Shown: one piece after another, positions 52,180-61,273 of the stretch
Layout of the letters: the number at the start of each line of letters is the position of its first letter
How positions within the stretch are numbered: position 1 is the stretch's first letter
From: an uncultured Aquimarina sp.
GTDB lineage: Bacteria > Bacteroidota > Bacteroidia > Flavobacteriales > Flavobacteriaceae
Reading direction: 5' to 3'
Assembly: GCA_947497175.1 (NCBI GenBank)
Contig: CANMFM010000007.1
Location: 124,001 to 188,000, forward strand
Length of the DNA: 64,000 nucleotides
Translations under genes and position numbers: made by a program
The notes under the pieces: model-generated
The model's database searches: none
Seen by the model: the letters and a program-made list of their open reading frames with translations, nothing else
Told to the model about the DNA's origin: nothing

Positions 52180-53550
52180 ATGTCTTTTTCAAAAAATAGT
52201 ATACCAAATTTCTTTAAAACGGTAGATTTTTCAAGTATTGTATTGTTTAGAATTGCATTTGGAGCGATTATGCTTATCGAAGTGTTTCGATATTTTGACC
52301 ATAATTGGATTGCTCGGTATTGGATCAATACTCCCACTAACTTTCCGTACTGGCCATTTTTATCTTTAAAACCTTTGGCTGGTGACGGCATGAATTATCT
52401 TTTTATTGCTTTGGGTATTCTCTCTGTTCTTATGATGATCGGTCTTTTTTATAGAGCAAGTACTATTCTCTTTTTTTTCAGCTTTACATACATTTTTCTA
52501 CTTGAACAAACTCGGTATCTCAACCATTTCTATCTGATTATATTATTATGTTTTGTAATGATTTTTATTCCTGCTCATAGAAGCTTCTCTTTGGATGCTT
52601 TATGGTTTAAAAAGATACGTTCTGATTATATCCCAATATGGTGTTTGTGGGTGTTACGTTTTATGATTGGAATCCCTTTTTTCTTTGGTGGGATTGCCAA
52701 AATTAATCCAGATTGGTTAGCAGGGCAACCCTTACAAATGTGGTTGTCTAATGACACAGACTTTCCTATTATCGGTCGTTTTTTTACCGAAAAATGGATG
52801 ATTCTAATCTTATCTTATTCTGGATTGCTTATCGATATACTGTTGGTTCCGATGCTTTTATTTAAGCGTACCCGAATTTGGGCGTTCTTAATCGGAGTTT
52901 TATTTCACCTGATGAATTCAAAATTATTTACCATTGGGATTTTCCCGTGGTTTATGATTGCTTCTACAACATTATACTTTTCTCCTAATTGGCCTAGAGT
53001 ATTGTTTTATAAAATTTTGGGAAAAGAAATACCACAAAACAGTTGTTCTATTGCGAAACCAACAACTGTTGTGGTTCTAAAATCTGAAAAGCGAATCGTT
53101 GCCGCCTTAACTATATGGGCCCTGCTAATGATTATAATTCCGTTACGACATTTTTTGATTCCGGGAAACGTAAGTTGGACTGAAGAAGGACATAAATACG
53201 CCTGGCATATGAAATTAAGGTCAAAAAAAGGAAAAGGTAGGTTTATTGTCAAGGCAAAAGATCATAGTTTTATCGATACCTTAGTTTTGTCAAAACAATT
53301 ACCTAGATGGCAATACAGAGTTGCAATTACAAAACCATCTGTTATATGGCAAATGGCACATTTAATTAAAAGGGGCTATGCAAAAAGAGGTCAGGATGTT
53401 GCTGTTTATGCAGATATTAAGGCAAGATTGAATGGAAGACCGTATCAGCAATTTATTAATCCAGAAATTGATATTGCTTCAGAAGCCTTTCCTGTGTGGA
53501 AAGCAGATTGGATCATACCTCTGTCAACTGCATTGCGCAAAGACCCTTAA
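52180..53550 (+). CDS. HTTM domain (vitamin K-dependent gamma-carboxylase-like) membrane protein
   Basis: 456 residues from the ATG at 52180. Several membrane helices fill residues 15-320 (FSSIVLFRIAFGAIMLIEVF, LFIALGILSVLMMIGLF, ILSYSGLLIDILLVPMLLF). Motifs FFGGIAKINPDW and HLMNSKLFTIGIFPW, and the C-terminal beta-rich part (HKYAWHMKLRSKKGKGRF), match bacterial HTTM proteins, distant relatives of gamma-glutamyl carboxylase. Whether it carboxylates anything is unknown. It has no operon partner. Confidence 0.84.
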   Translation: MSFSKNSIPNFFKTVDFSSIVLFRIAFGAIMLIEVFRYFDHNWIARYWINTPTNFPYWPFLSLKPLAGDGMNYLFIALGILSVLMMIGLFYRASTILFFFSFTYIFLLEQTRYLNHFYLIILLCFVMIFIPAHRSFSLDALWFKKIRSDYIPIWCLWVLRFMIGIPFFFGGIAKINPDWLAGQPLQMWLSNDTDFPIIGRFFTEKWMILILSYSGLLIDILLVPMLLFKRTRIWAFLIGVLFHLMNSKLFTIGIFPWFMIASTTLYFSPNWPRVLFYKILGKEIPQNSCSIAKPTTVVVLKSEKRIVAALTIWALLMIIIPLRHFLIPGNVSWTEEGHKYAWHMKLRSKKGKGRFIVKAKDHSFIDTLVLSKQLPRWQYRVAITKPSVIWQMAHLIKRGYAKRGQDVAVYADIKARLNGRPYQQFINPEIDIASEAFPVWKADWIIPLSTALRKDP

Positions 53551-53635
53551 GGGATATACCAATGCATACAGATAGCGTTTACGGGATTAAAAAATCCGTA
53601 AGAACAATAGTAAAGCACAATTCACGAAACTCAAT

Positions 53636-53809
53636 TTAAATAATATGACCTTCATCTTCTTCTAAATTATCTGATGCAAATAACTCACCGTTACCTGCAA
53701 TAGCATACTGATCTCTTTTAGATCCATATCCAAAGTTAGATGAACGTCGATATTTGTTTTGGAAGTCCGCAAAGCGTCTTTTTCTCGAAGTTTTTTCTTT
53801 TTTACTCAT
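53636..53809 (-). CDS. Small basic cytoplasmic protein
   Basis: 57 residues from the ATG at 53809. The first half is basic (MSKKEKTSRKRRFADFQNK, YRRSSNFGYGSKRDQ) and the second acidic (LEEDEGHII). Such charge-split proteins recur in flavobacteria and may bind nucleic acid; I do not know the family. A gene of this length would be easily missed by standard prediction. Confidence 0.6.
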   Translation of the reverse strand: MSKKEKTSRKRRFADFQNKYRRSSNFGYGSKRDQYAIAGNGELFASDNLEEDEGHII

Positions 53810-54039
53810 AATTCTAAAACTTTTAGAGTGGTTACTTAGCTGACGATCGTTTACTATTCTAAATTTATTACTTTTTTTTATTTTAATCTACTCATTTGCT
53901 TTACTTTATATTTATTTTATGAAATGAATAATACAAACAAGTCTAAAGATTATACTTTAAAAGACCTGTATAATAGCACTAAAATGTCCCAAATTCTTAA
54001 ATGAAAAATACCATTATCGTTTTCAGATATACCTAACCC

Positions 54040-54070
54040 TTGGAATGATTCTTGATTATTTCTACCTTTA
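54040..54070 (+). promoter_or_regulatory. Promoter of the YceI gene
   Basis: TTGG (54040-54043), 19 bases, TACCTTTA (54063-54070): a good -33/-7 pair. The ATG is 21 bases on. Confidence 0.45.
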
Positions 54071-54090
54071 AAAACAATTAATATACACCC

Positions 54091-54678
54091 ATGAAAGTTT
54101 TTCTAAATATTCTACTTACTATTATTATTGCACAAGGGTTTTGTCAGGACCTTACACCAAACAACACCGGTTTACATACGCATCCTAATTCAGAACTGTC
54201 CCTAATTGATGACTTTAAAAGTTTAGATATAGATACCAAAAATTCTAAAGTGACTTTTGATTTTATTCACGAAAATACTTCGGGCTCTATAGGAGGATTA
54301 GATTTTAAAGTTGACTTTAACCCCAATGATCCGGAAAATGCACTTTTTAAAGGTTCAGCATTGGTTAAAACACTCGATACAGATAACTTTTTAAGAGATG
54401 GTCATTTGATGTGGGAAAAATTCTTTTATAAGAAAAAATATCCCAAAATCACTTTTTTAAGTACTCAGGTTGTAGAATTTGAAAAAAACACCTTTAAAGT
54501 AATTGGAAATCTTACGATTAAGGGGACACAAAAAGAAATTATTATCACGTTCACTCTTAATGATGAGAAACTAACAGGAAAAACCACAATCTATACCAGT
54601 GATTATGGAGTAAATATTTTTGATGAACGCGAAAAAAATAAGCTAAACATACAGTTCTATTTTCCGATTCTTAAGTAA
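54091..54678 (+). CDS. YceI family periplasmic protein (third copy)
   Basis: 195 residues with signal peptide (to about residue 19). YceI motifs: SGSIGGLDFKVDFNPNDPENALFKGS, HLMWEKFFYKKKYPKITF, GNLTIKGTQKEIII and final LNIQFYFPIL. It differs from the two copies at 18.7 and 26.5 kb in lacking an OB-fold and DUF5777 neighbour. Its last bases overlap the convergent phosphopantetheinyl transferase gene. Confidence 0.87.
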   Translation: MKVFLNILLTIIIAQGFCQDLTPNNTGLHTHPNSELSLIDDFKSLDIDTKNSKVTFDFIHENTSGSIGGLDFKVDFNPNDPENALFKGSALVKTLDTDNFLRDGHLMWEKFFYKKKYPKITFLSTQVVEFEKNTFKVIGNLTIKGTQKEIIITFTLNDEKLTGKTTIYTSDYGVNIFDEREKNKLNIQFYFPILK

Positions 54679-55231
54679 TAGAGATTTCATTTTCTATACT
54701 AAACATAAACGCTGAGTACGCGCCATGATGGGTTAACGAAACCAGAATATTACTCTCTTTGTTATCGATATATATTGCAGGGATTCGGTTAGCGTCCTTT
54801 TGTATAGAAATTGGCGCTATGATCTTTAATCCTTGACAAATACACCGTTCTAAGGCATGATATACATTGATATCTTTATTACATACTGAAGAATAGTACC
54901 CGTTTCGTGAAGGTTTTACTACGGTATATATATATTGTTGCGTAATTTCAGAATTGGTACTATACCTATAACCGCCAACATTAACCTTCCCTCCTAACAT
55001 ACATTCAAAATCTTTAGGATTAAACTTTGGTGATAATCGCAAATACCTTTGATGCGCCTTATATACAGCTTCTTTCATACTCCATAATTTCCAAACAGTC
55101 AGATTCGGATCTTTAGAAGAGACTATATATTCTTGCTCTATTGTTGTAAAGATTTTTTGTAGCCAGCCCTTTCTTCGCCAATCACTTTGTTTTTTAGCGA
55201 ATTGAAGATCTACAATATCATTGCCTATCAT
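54671..55231 (-). CDS. 4'-phosphopantetheinyl transferase
   Basis: 186 residues with the family's two motifs, IGNDIVDL at the start and WKLWSMKEAVYKA near residue 46, which hold Mg2+ and CoA. It transfers the phosphopantetheine arm to a carrier-protein serine. It overlaps the end of the acyl carrier protein gene, so its substrate is probably that ACP. Confidence 0.88.
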   Translation of the reverse strand: MIGNDIVDLQFAKKQSDWRRKGWLQKIFTTIEQEYIVSSKDPNLTVWKLWSMKEAVYKAHQRYLRLSPKFNPKDFECMLGGKVNVGGYRYSTNSEITQQYIYTVVKPSRNGYYSSVCNKDINVYHALERCICQGLKIIAPISIQKDANRIPAIYIDNKESNILVSLTHHGAYSAFMFSIENEISIT

Positions 55232-55485
55232 TATTTTAAGGCCAATTTATTTTCGATAACCTCTAGAGAAGCTTTTACTGTTAACATCTTTTCCATAGCA
55301 TCATTATCAATCTCGATATCAAATTCATCCTCAACATCCAAAACAACATCGACCAAATTAGCCGAATTTATTTCTAGATCATTAATGAAATCGGTGTTTT
55401 CATTAAGATTCTTAAATTTCTCCTGGTTTTGCACATAAGGTGCAATGATTGTTTTTAATTTTGTTAGTAATTCTTCTCTTGTCAT
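55231..55485 (-). CDS. Acyl carrier protein
   Basis: 84 residues with a four-helix ACP fold. The modified serine is Ser41 in EINSANLVDVVLDVEDEFD, where most ACPs read DSL; the N-S-A form is a variant seen in specialised ACPs. It lies within the gene cluster for the polyketide product, between a ketosynthase and a phosphopantetheinyl transferase. Confidence 0.88.
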   Translation of the reverse strand: MTREELLTKLKTIIAPYVQNQEKFKNLNENTDFINDLEINSANLVDVVLDVEDEFDIEIDNDAMEKMLTVKASLEVIENKLALK

Positions 55486-55494
55486 AACTATATT

Positions 55495-56766
55495 TTAATA
55501 CTTTTTAAAGATAACACAAGCATTTACATCTCCAAATCCAAAACTAGCTTTTGCAATAATATTTGGAGAAAAATTCATTGTTTTGGTAGGAATACGATCT
55601 CTACCCACTAATGAAGCTATCTCCGGGTGAAGATCTTCACAGTTTATAGTTCCAAAAATGAAGTTTTCTTTAAGTTGTAATACAGTAGCTACGCTTTCTA
55701 TACTTCCTGAAGCTGCAAGGCAATGACCAACCATGCTTTTTAAAGAATTGATATACGGAAAATCATTTCCTTTACGTCCTAAGGCCGCACACCAATTTTG
55801 TATCTCGGTACTATCTTTGGTTGTTGCTGTTAGGTGTCCATTTATAGCATCAATGTCCTCGGCATCAATTCCAGAATTTTTAATGGCACTTTGTATGCAA
55901 CGTTGAACAGCCAGACTATTGGGGGCGGTCATACTTCCTCCATTACGTTGACCGCCACTATTTATATGTCCTCCGAGAATTTCGGCATATATGGTAGCTT
56001 TTCTATTAAGGGCACTGTCAAGACTCTCTATAACCAAAGCTCCTGCTCCACTTCCCGGTACAAATCCGCTGGCAGATGCACTCATTGGTCTTGAGGCTTG
56101 CGTTGGATTTTGGTTATATCTATAGGGCAGAATACGCATAGCATCAAATCCTCCCCATATGTAAGGGCCACTATCACTGGTACTACCCGCAAGAATAACT
56201 TCGGCGTTACCTGCTGCAACGCGATCATAGGCCATTAAAATTGCTTCAGTTCCTGTACTACACGCAGAAGAATTTGTAGTTACTATATTACCACAGCCCA
56301 GCTTGCCTCCTAAAAATGCGCTAATACCACTTGCCATAGTTTGGGTAACCGTATTGCTTCCTAGTCGTCTCACATTACCCTGGTCAACTTTATATATCGC
56401 TTCGCGAAATTTATCAACCCCAAGAATACCAGTCCCAAAAATTACTCCTGCATCCCATAAAGGAGTTTCAGAATTATGAATAGAAAAACCGGCATTTTTC
56501 CAGGCATCGACGCCGGCAATGACCCCATATTCCATTCCGGTAGCTTGTAAACCCCGTAATTGAATATCACTAAAGTAATTGTTAAGATAATCTTTTTCAA
56601 ATAACGGTAAACCAGCTATTTGGCAAGAAAATTTTAACTCCTTCAATTGCTCAATAAAGCGAATACCACTACTGCCATTACGAATCGCATCTTTAAATTC
56701 TGAAACGTTCATTCCATTTGGAGAAACTACCCCCATTCCCGTAATCACAACGCGTCTTTTACTCAT
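55495..56766 (-). CDS. Beta-ketoacyl-ACP synthase (FabF-like)
   Basis: 423 residues. Catalytic set: Cys169 (NSSACSTG), His311 (INGHLTATT) and His348 (SMVGHCLAAS), the standard triad of condensing enzymes. It extends an ACP-bound acyl chain with a malonyl unit. Its presence beside ACP and a dehydratase suggests a dedicated chain-building set rather than housekeeping fatty acid synthesis, whose genes would be elsewhere. Confidence 0.9.
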   Translation of the reverse strand: MSKRRVVITGMGVVSPNGMNVSEFKDAIRNGSSGIRFIEQLKELKFSCQIAGLPLFEKDYLNNYFSDIQLRGLQATGMEYGVIAGVDAWKNAGFSIHNSETPLWDAGVIFGTGILGVDKFREAIYKVDQGNVRRLGSNTVTQTMASGISAFLGGKLGCGNIVTTNSSACSTGTEAILMAYDRVAAGNAEVILAGSTSDSGPYIWGGFDAMRILPYRYNQNPTQASRPMSASASGFVPGSGAGALVIESLDSALNRKATIYAEILGGHINSGGQRNGGSMTAPNSLAVQRCIQSAIKNSGIDAEDIDAINGHLTATTKDSTEIQNWCAALGRKGNDFPYINSLKSMVGHCLAASGSIESVATVLQLKENFIFGTINCEDLHPEIASLVGRDRIPTKTMNFSPNIIAKASFGFGDVNACVIFKKY

Positions 56767-56768
56767 TT

Positions 56769-57656
56769 CTAAACAGCTTTAGTGATTGAAATAATTTTAC
56801 GAATTGCCGCTTTAGCTTCTGGCATTATTGGTAAAATAGGCCATACATGAGGCATATTTTTTCCTTCGATAACCTCGACCTCTACCCCTTCTTTTTTTGC
56901 TTTAGCTACAAATAGCTCCTGATCAGGAGTAAAAATATCTACTTCTGAACTAAACATATGTATTGGCGGAAAATTTGTAAGCACCCCATGAATAGGTGAA
57001 ATCAATGGATCCGTTAAGGGCACATCGCCTGCTAGCATTTTTTTTGCTGAGGCAACCCCTTTATAACTCAAAATCGGGTCCAGAAGATCAATTTCTCTAA
57101 TTTTTGAATTGGTAAGCGATGCATCTATTAAAGGAGAAATAGGGATCAATCTATTAGGAAGTTCAAGATTTTCTTTTATTAACCGCTGTGTAAGGGTCAA
57201 AATTAGATTTCCCCCGGCAGAATCACCTATGAGTATTATTTTAGAAGGATCGAAAACTTTTATAGCTTCGAGATATGCCTTAAATACATTTTCTGTAACT
57301 TCTTTTATTTTAAATTCTGGTGCTTTGGGATAATCTATCATCCAGGCAGTGGCCTTTGCACCTTTGGCAATTTTTGAAAGCGCTATCCAATGTTCTCTCG
57401 TTGGTCCATAGACAAAAGCTCCGCCATGACAGTAAAAAAACAGTACCTCTGTACTTTTATTTTTAGGTGTGATGCTGGTAATCGATGTGTCGTCTATTTT
57501 TCTTGTTTGAAACGTACTGCCAGAGAGTAGCCATCTACTAGGGCGAAGTACATTTTGTTTTCGTTTCTTTTTATAATCGATAGGATCCGTGGACCAGGAT
57601 TGCTTCTCCTTTTTTAATTTAAGCACTAATTTTACTACAGAATATCCAAAACTCAT
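56769..57656 (-). CDS. Alpha/beta hydrolase, HSL-like
   Basis: 295 residues. The oxyanion motif CHGGAF is at about 76-81 and the nucleophile motif GDSAGGN at 144-150 (Ser146), with an Asp and His in the C-terminal third (SEVDIFTPDQ, NMPHVWPI). This is the hormone-sensitive lipase-like branch. In the cluster it could release or edit the product. It is packed with the ketosynthase gene, two bases apart. Confidence 0.83.
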   Translation of the reverse strand: MSFGYSVVKLVLKLKKEKQSWSTDPIDYKKKRKQNVLRPSRWLLSGSTFQTRKIDDTSITSITPKNKSTEVLFFYCHGGAFVYGPTREHWIALSKIAKGAKATAWMIDYPKAPEFKIKEVTENVFKAYLEAIKVFDPSKIILIGDSAGGNLILTLTQRLIKENLELPNRLIPISPLIDASLTNSKIREIDLLDPILSYKGVASAKKMLAGDVPLTDPLISPIHGVLTNFPPIHMFSSEVDIFTPDQELFVAKAKKEGVEVEVIEGKNMPHVWPILPIMPEAKAAIRKIISITKAV

Positions 57657-57671
57657 TTTCTCTTTTATGTA

Positions 57672-58109
57672 TTATTTTTTAAATGCTACGCCGGCAATTA
57701 TTCCTTTTGCAACCAAAGTATTTTGAGCGTTATACATTGCCACATTACACTTTAATTTACTGAACCTAAAATACACCTTTTGAGAAACTACGCTAACTTT
57801 CTCTCCCGGAAAAACGGGCTTATAAAAATTTATTTCATTACTACTCATTGCAACACCTATCGTTTCTCTATCCCATTTATCCTTTAAAAGATGAATCCCA
57901 AAACAAGCCATTCCTATTTGTGCCATGCATTCGGTTAGTATTACGCCCGGTGTAACGGGATGATCCCTAAAATGCCCTTCATAAAAATACTCGTCTTTCT
58001 TAAATGTATAAGATCCTTTAATGTGATCATCATCAACCTCTACGATTTCATCAACAAATAAAAAGGGTTTGCTATAGGGCAATTCTTCTATGATATCTTG
58101 TCTAATCAA
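57672..58109 (-). CDS. FabZ/FabA-like 3-hydroxyacyl-ACP dehydratase
   Basis: 145 residues, starting at TTG at 58109 (MIRQDIIEELPYSKPFLFVDEI). Active-site His46 lies in GHFRDHPVTPG and Glu60 in VILTECMAQIG. It removes water from 3-hydroxyacyl-ACP. No ATG is available close upstream. It fits with the ketosynthase and FabL-like reductase as a chain-elongation set. Confidence 0.85.
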   Translation of the reverse strand: MIRQDIIEELPYSKPFLFVDEIVEVDDDHIKGSYTFKKDEYFYEGHFRDHPVTPGVILTECMAQIGMACFGIHLLKDKWDRETIGVAMSSNEINFYKPVFPGEKVSVVSQKVYFRFSKLKCNVAMYNAQNTLVAKGIIAGVAFKK

Positions 58110-58122
58110 AATTTATATTTTT

Positions 58123-58608
58123 TTAAAATGCACAGCCATCAGGCAACGGTTGCATCGTAGCCAACTGACTGGCAAATGTTTTATCTAAAGTACTTTCTAT
58201 AAACCCTCCCAGAAAATCACCCGCAAATATAGCATTACTATATCCGCTAGTATTCATGTGCACTCTCACATACACTTTTTGATCTTTTTTGATAGTAACC
58301 GGACCTCCGGATCGTATAAAAGGCTGCTCATTTACATGACTATGTGCAAGAACTCTTCTATATATCAGGTTTCCGTCTTCGGAAATCACTTCCCACCAAT
58401 CAGCATATTGACTACAACCTGTATCCGGGCTATTTACACCCACGCTAAACAGGTACTCATTTTCTTCTCCTGTTACCGTAATACTGACTACTTTGGCAAT
58501 CATATCCTGGTTCGGATCTGGATTGCTGTTTTCTGCTATAGTATTATCCTCTTTGCAAGAAAACGTATATAATACCAAAGGAAAACAAAAGATCAATACA
58601 TTTTTCAT
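58123..58608 (-). CDS. Lipoprotein inside the biosynthetic cluster
   Basis: I choose the ATG at 58608 (MKNVLIFCFPLVLYTFSC), giving 161 residues with a good lipobox; the longer frame runs back into the upstream gene. The mature part is beta-rich (VVSITVTGEENEYLFSVGVNSPDTGC, VYVRVHMNTSGY). I do not recognise it. Its presence suggests the product is handled at the envelope. Confidence 0.65.
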   Translation of the reverse strand: MKNVLIFCFPLVLYTFSCKEDNTIAENSNPDPNQDMIAKVVSITVTGEENEYLFSVGVNSPDTGCSQYADWWEVISEDGNLIYRRVLAHSHVNEQPFIRSGGPVTIKKDQKVYVRVHMNTSGYSNAIFAGDFLGGFIESTLDKTFASQLATMQPLPDGCAF

Positions 58609-58619
58609 TTTAATATATT

Positions 58620-59411
58620 TTAATTTAAATGTTCCCCGCCATTTACAGGGATCACACACCCGTTAATCCAAGAGGCTTCTTTTTTACAGAATAAATATAC
58701 GGCGTTAGCAACATCCTCGGGTGTGGTAATTCGATTAAAGGGGTTTCGTTGTATACTATGTTCAATAATGTTCTCATAACCAGGGATCATACGCAATGAT
58801 TGTGTATCTACTGCGCCCGGTTGCAGGCAATTTGCTCTGATTCCATAAGGCGCAAACTCTAAGGCTATACTACGTGTAATAGCCTCTAGCGCGACCTTTG
58901 CTGCAGAAACCGCAGCATAATTCTTCCATGCTTTGGTATTCCCTTCACTAGTAAAGGATATAATACGCGTGTCTTCGGCAAATAGTTTAGCTTCAAAAAT
59001 ACGCTTAACCCAATCATAAAGACTAATTGCCATAGCATCTATCGTTAAATGAAAATCATTATTTTTAAGGCCGGAATTAGTTTCTACCATAGGTTTTAAG
59101 TTTCCTTTGGCTATACTGTGAATCAATGTCTTTATTTGCCCCTGACCAATACCCTTTTTAAGCTCGCTAACAACTTCTTCTCTTTTTTCTGGTTTTAAGA
59201 GGTCTACATTATAGGAAAGAAAATTAATATCCAACGCTTTAATATCTTCAAAATCGCTATTGATCTGATTCATTTCGCTTTTACGATTACGATGTACCAC
59301 GATGATGTTCAAACCGTGCATGGCAAGTTTTTTTGCAGTAGCCAGTCCTAAACCAGTACTACCACCAAGTATAAGTGCCCATTGATTGGTGTTTACAAAT
59401 TCTTTATTCAT
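58620..59411 (-). CDS. SDR, FabL/FabI-like enoyl-ACP reductase
   Basis: 263 residues. The nucleotide-binding GGSTGLGLATAK is at 16-27. Instead of the usual Y-x3-K of SDRs it has Tyr165-x6-Lys172 (NYAAVSAAKVALEA), the pattern of FabI/FabL enoyl reductases. The C-terminal end VIPVNGGEHLN is also FabL-like. It would reduce enoyl-ACP with NAD(P)H in the cluster. A ketoreductase gene is not seen. Confidence 0.82.
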   Translation of the reverse strand: MNKEFVNTNQWALILGGSTGLGLATAKKLAMHGLNIIVVHRNRKSEMNQINSDFEDIKALDINFLSYNVDLLKPEKREEVVSELKKGIGQGQIKTLIHSIAKGNLKPMVETNSGLKNNDFHLTIDAMAISLYDWVKRIFEAKLFAEDTRIISFTSEGNTKAWKNYAAVSAAKVALEAITRSIALEFAPYGIRANCLQPGAVDTQSLRMIPGYENIIEHSIQRNPFNRITTPEDVANAVYLFCKKEASWINGCVIPVNGGEHLN

Positions 59412-59474
59412 AAAACTCTCTTCACTTTAGATGTTTTCTTCAAAGAGAAGAAACCTACTCATTTTTAATTAAAT

Positions 59475-60527
59475 CTACCATTCGATTAATACTCTTTGTG
59501 CCGAAAACCCGGGACCGAAACTGAGTATTAAACCGGTTTCACCTGGTTTAGGGTTTCGTTCTAAAAAACGTTCTAGCACGTACAATACTGTAGCACTGCT
59601 CATATTACCATATTCTTTTAAAACGGCTTTCGTATCATCAATATTTTTACCCAGGTGTCCAAAAAGTTCTTCAACAGTTTGTACAATTTTTTTACCCCCC
59701 GGGTGGAATATAAGATGGTCTATATTTTCAATTCTGGTATTATATTTTTCCAGAAAAGGATGAATCACATTAGGAAAATGGGCTGCAATTTTTGACGGTA
59801 CTTCGGGGTCTAGTACCATTTGTAATCCCCCATTGGTCATTTTAAATCCCATCATTTTTGTTGCATCATAAAAATGATACATTTCATCACCTATTATTTT
59901 AGGCCCGCTACTATGCGCTTCAGAAGATAATAATGCACAAGCAGCACCGTCTCCAAAAATTGCAGCGCTAACCATATTAGTCATACTATAATCATCTAAC
60001 TGAAACGTTGCCGTGGGCGACTCGATCGCAATTACAGCTGCTCTTTTTTCTGGGTTAGCCTGCAAAAAGTTTTTTGCATACATAATTCCAGAAACCCCTG
60101 CTGCACATCCCATTTCGGTAACCGGAAGGCGCACGATGTCTTGGCGTAAATTTAAATCATTTATGATGTAAGCATCCAAAGAAGGGATCATAATTCCTGT
60201 ACAACTTACAGTAATAATATAATCTAACGATTTTGCATCCCATCCTGTTTTTTTTAACGCTTTTTCTAAAACTGATGTTCCTAATTTTTTGACTTCTCTT
60301 ATGTAGATATCATTTTTTTCTTCGAATGAAGAGGCTCTAAATACCTCTTCAATACTCATGATACCGTACCGTCGATCTACAGCTGCATTCTCAAAGATTT
60401 TGAGCACTTTTCGTCTAAAACGGTCTTCTTCACCTGATAACCATTGAGAAACAAAAGGTAATATTTCTTTGGTTTCTCTCATATATTGCGGTAACTGCTT
60501 AGCTACTGCGGCTATTCTTACTTTCAA
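59475..60527 (-). CDS. Type III polyketide synthase (chalcone/stilbene synthase-like)
   Basis: 350 residues with the CHS-type triad Cys141 (TEMGCAAGVSG), His275 (LIFHPGGKK) and Asn308 (EYGNMSSAT). The active-site Phe of CHS-like enzymes is probably in the ESPTATFQLDDY region. Type III synthases extend an acyl-CoA or acyl-ACP starter with malonyl-CoA and cyclise it to resorcinols or pyrones. It is flanked by a methyltransferase and an FAD enzyme on one side and an acyl-chain set on the other. Confidence 0.9.
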   Translation of the reverse strand: MKVRIAAVAKQLPQYMRETKEILPFVSQWLSGEEDRFRRKVLKIFENAAVDRRYGIMSIEEVFRASSFEEKNDIYIREVKKLGTSVLEKALKKTGWDAKSLDYIITVSCTGIMIPSLDAYIINDLNLRQDIVRLPVTEMGCAAGVSGIMYAKNFLQANPEKRAAVIAIESPTATFQLDDYSMTNMVSAAIFGDGAACALLSSEAHSSGPKIIGDEMYHFYDATKMMGFKMTNGGLQMVLDPEVPSKIAAHFPNVIHPFLEKYNTRIENIDHLIFHPGGKKIVQTVEELFGHLGKNIDDTKAVLKEYGNMSSATVLYVLERFLERNPKPGETGLILSFGPGFSAQRVLIEW

Positions 60528-60556
60528 ATTTCCTTACGTATTATTTATTAATTCTA

Positions 60557-61273
60557 TTAATGTTTTGTTTTAATAATCCAACAATATCGAAATGCCCATC
60601 TCCATTCAATATGATATTGCCGAAGATTTAGTTCTTTTGAATAGGCCAGCAATTCTTTCTTTTTAAAACCTCTTTTTATCGAAATCAAACCGTCATTTTT
60701 TGCGATAGCTCCTTTAATAAAAAGGAAGCTAAACAATTTAAAAAGATAGTATGCCATTTTACTTCTATGAAGATCGTTAATAATAACACCAATGGATGCT
60801 AATTCTACAGCCTTTTTAATAACAGCCTTAACTTCTTTACAATTAAAATGATGTAATGTAAGTGTACATATAATAATATCGCATGCCAACTCTGAAGGGT
60901 TGACTTTTAAAATATCATTAGTGTGGTACTCTATTTCCGGATACAAAATACTAAGTTTCCTTGCCAACTCGAGGCTTTTTTCATTTAAATCGACACCTAT
61001 TAGTTGTACATTTATGTTTTTCTTTCTTAAAAGATCAGCCAGCACTCTTAATATTTTGCCATCTCCGCATCCAATATCTAGTATTCTCAATTCTTTATTG
61101 GGGTTAGCATAGCTCATTAATTTATTAACTGATTTTATTGTAATACTATTTCCTCCTAATAACTTGTTAACGCGTGAGATATCGGATAATGCTATTTTTA
61201 AGGCTTTTTCCCCTACATTGGCACCATCCATGATTTCTGGTTCTTGACTTCTATGTACTAAGTTTATGAACAT
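60557..61273 (-). CDS. SAM-dependent methyltransferase (UbiE/Coq5-like)
   Basis: 238 residues. Motif I LRILDIGCGDGKILRVL is near residue 57, followed by IGVDLNEKSLELAR and the post-motifs DIIICTLTLHH. The N-terminal helical cap is of the class seen in small-molecule methyltransferases. It likely methylates the polyketide ring at O or C. The start overlaps the FAD gene by ten bases, so the two are coupled. Confidence 0.85.
   Translation of the reverse strand: MFINLVHRSQEPEIMDGANVGEKALKIALSDISRVNKLLGGNSITIKSVNKLMSYANPNKELRILDIGCGDGKILRVLADLLRKKNINVQLIGVDLNEKSLELARKLSILYPEIEYHTNDILKVNPSELACDIIICTLTLHHFNCKEVKAVIKKAVELASIGVIINDLHRSKMAYYLFKLFSFLFIKGAIAKNDGLISIKRGFKKKELLAYSKELNLRQYHIEWRWAFRYCWIIKTKH

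Noticed and set aside
52107-52391. A 94-codon minus-strand frame
   Set aside because: Covers the start of the HTTM gene in antisense; no supporting motif.
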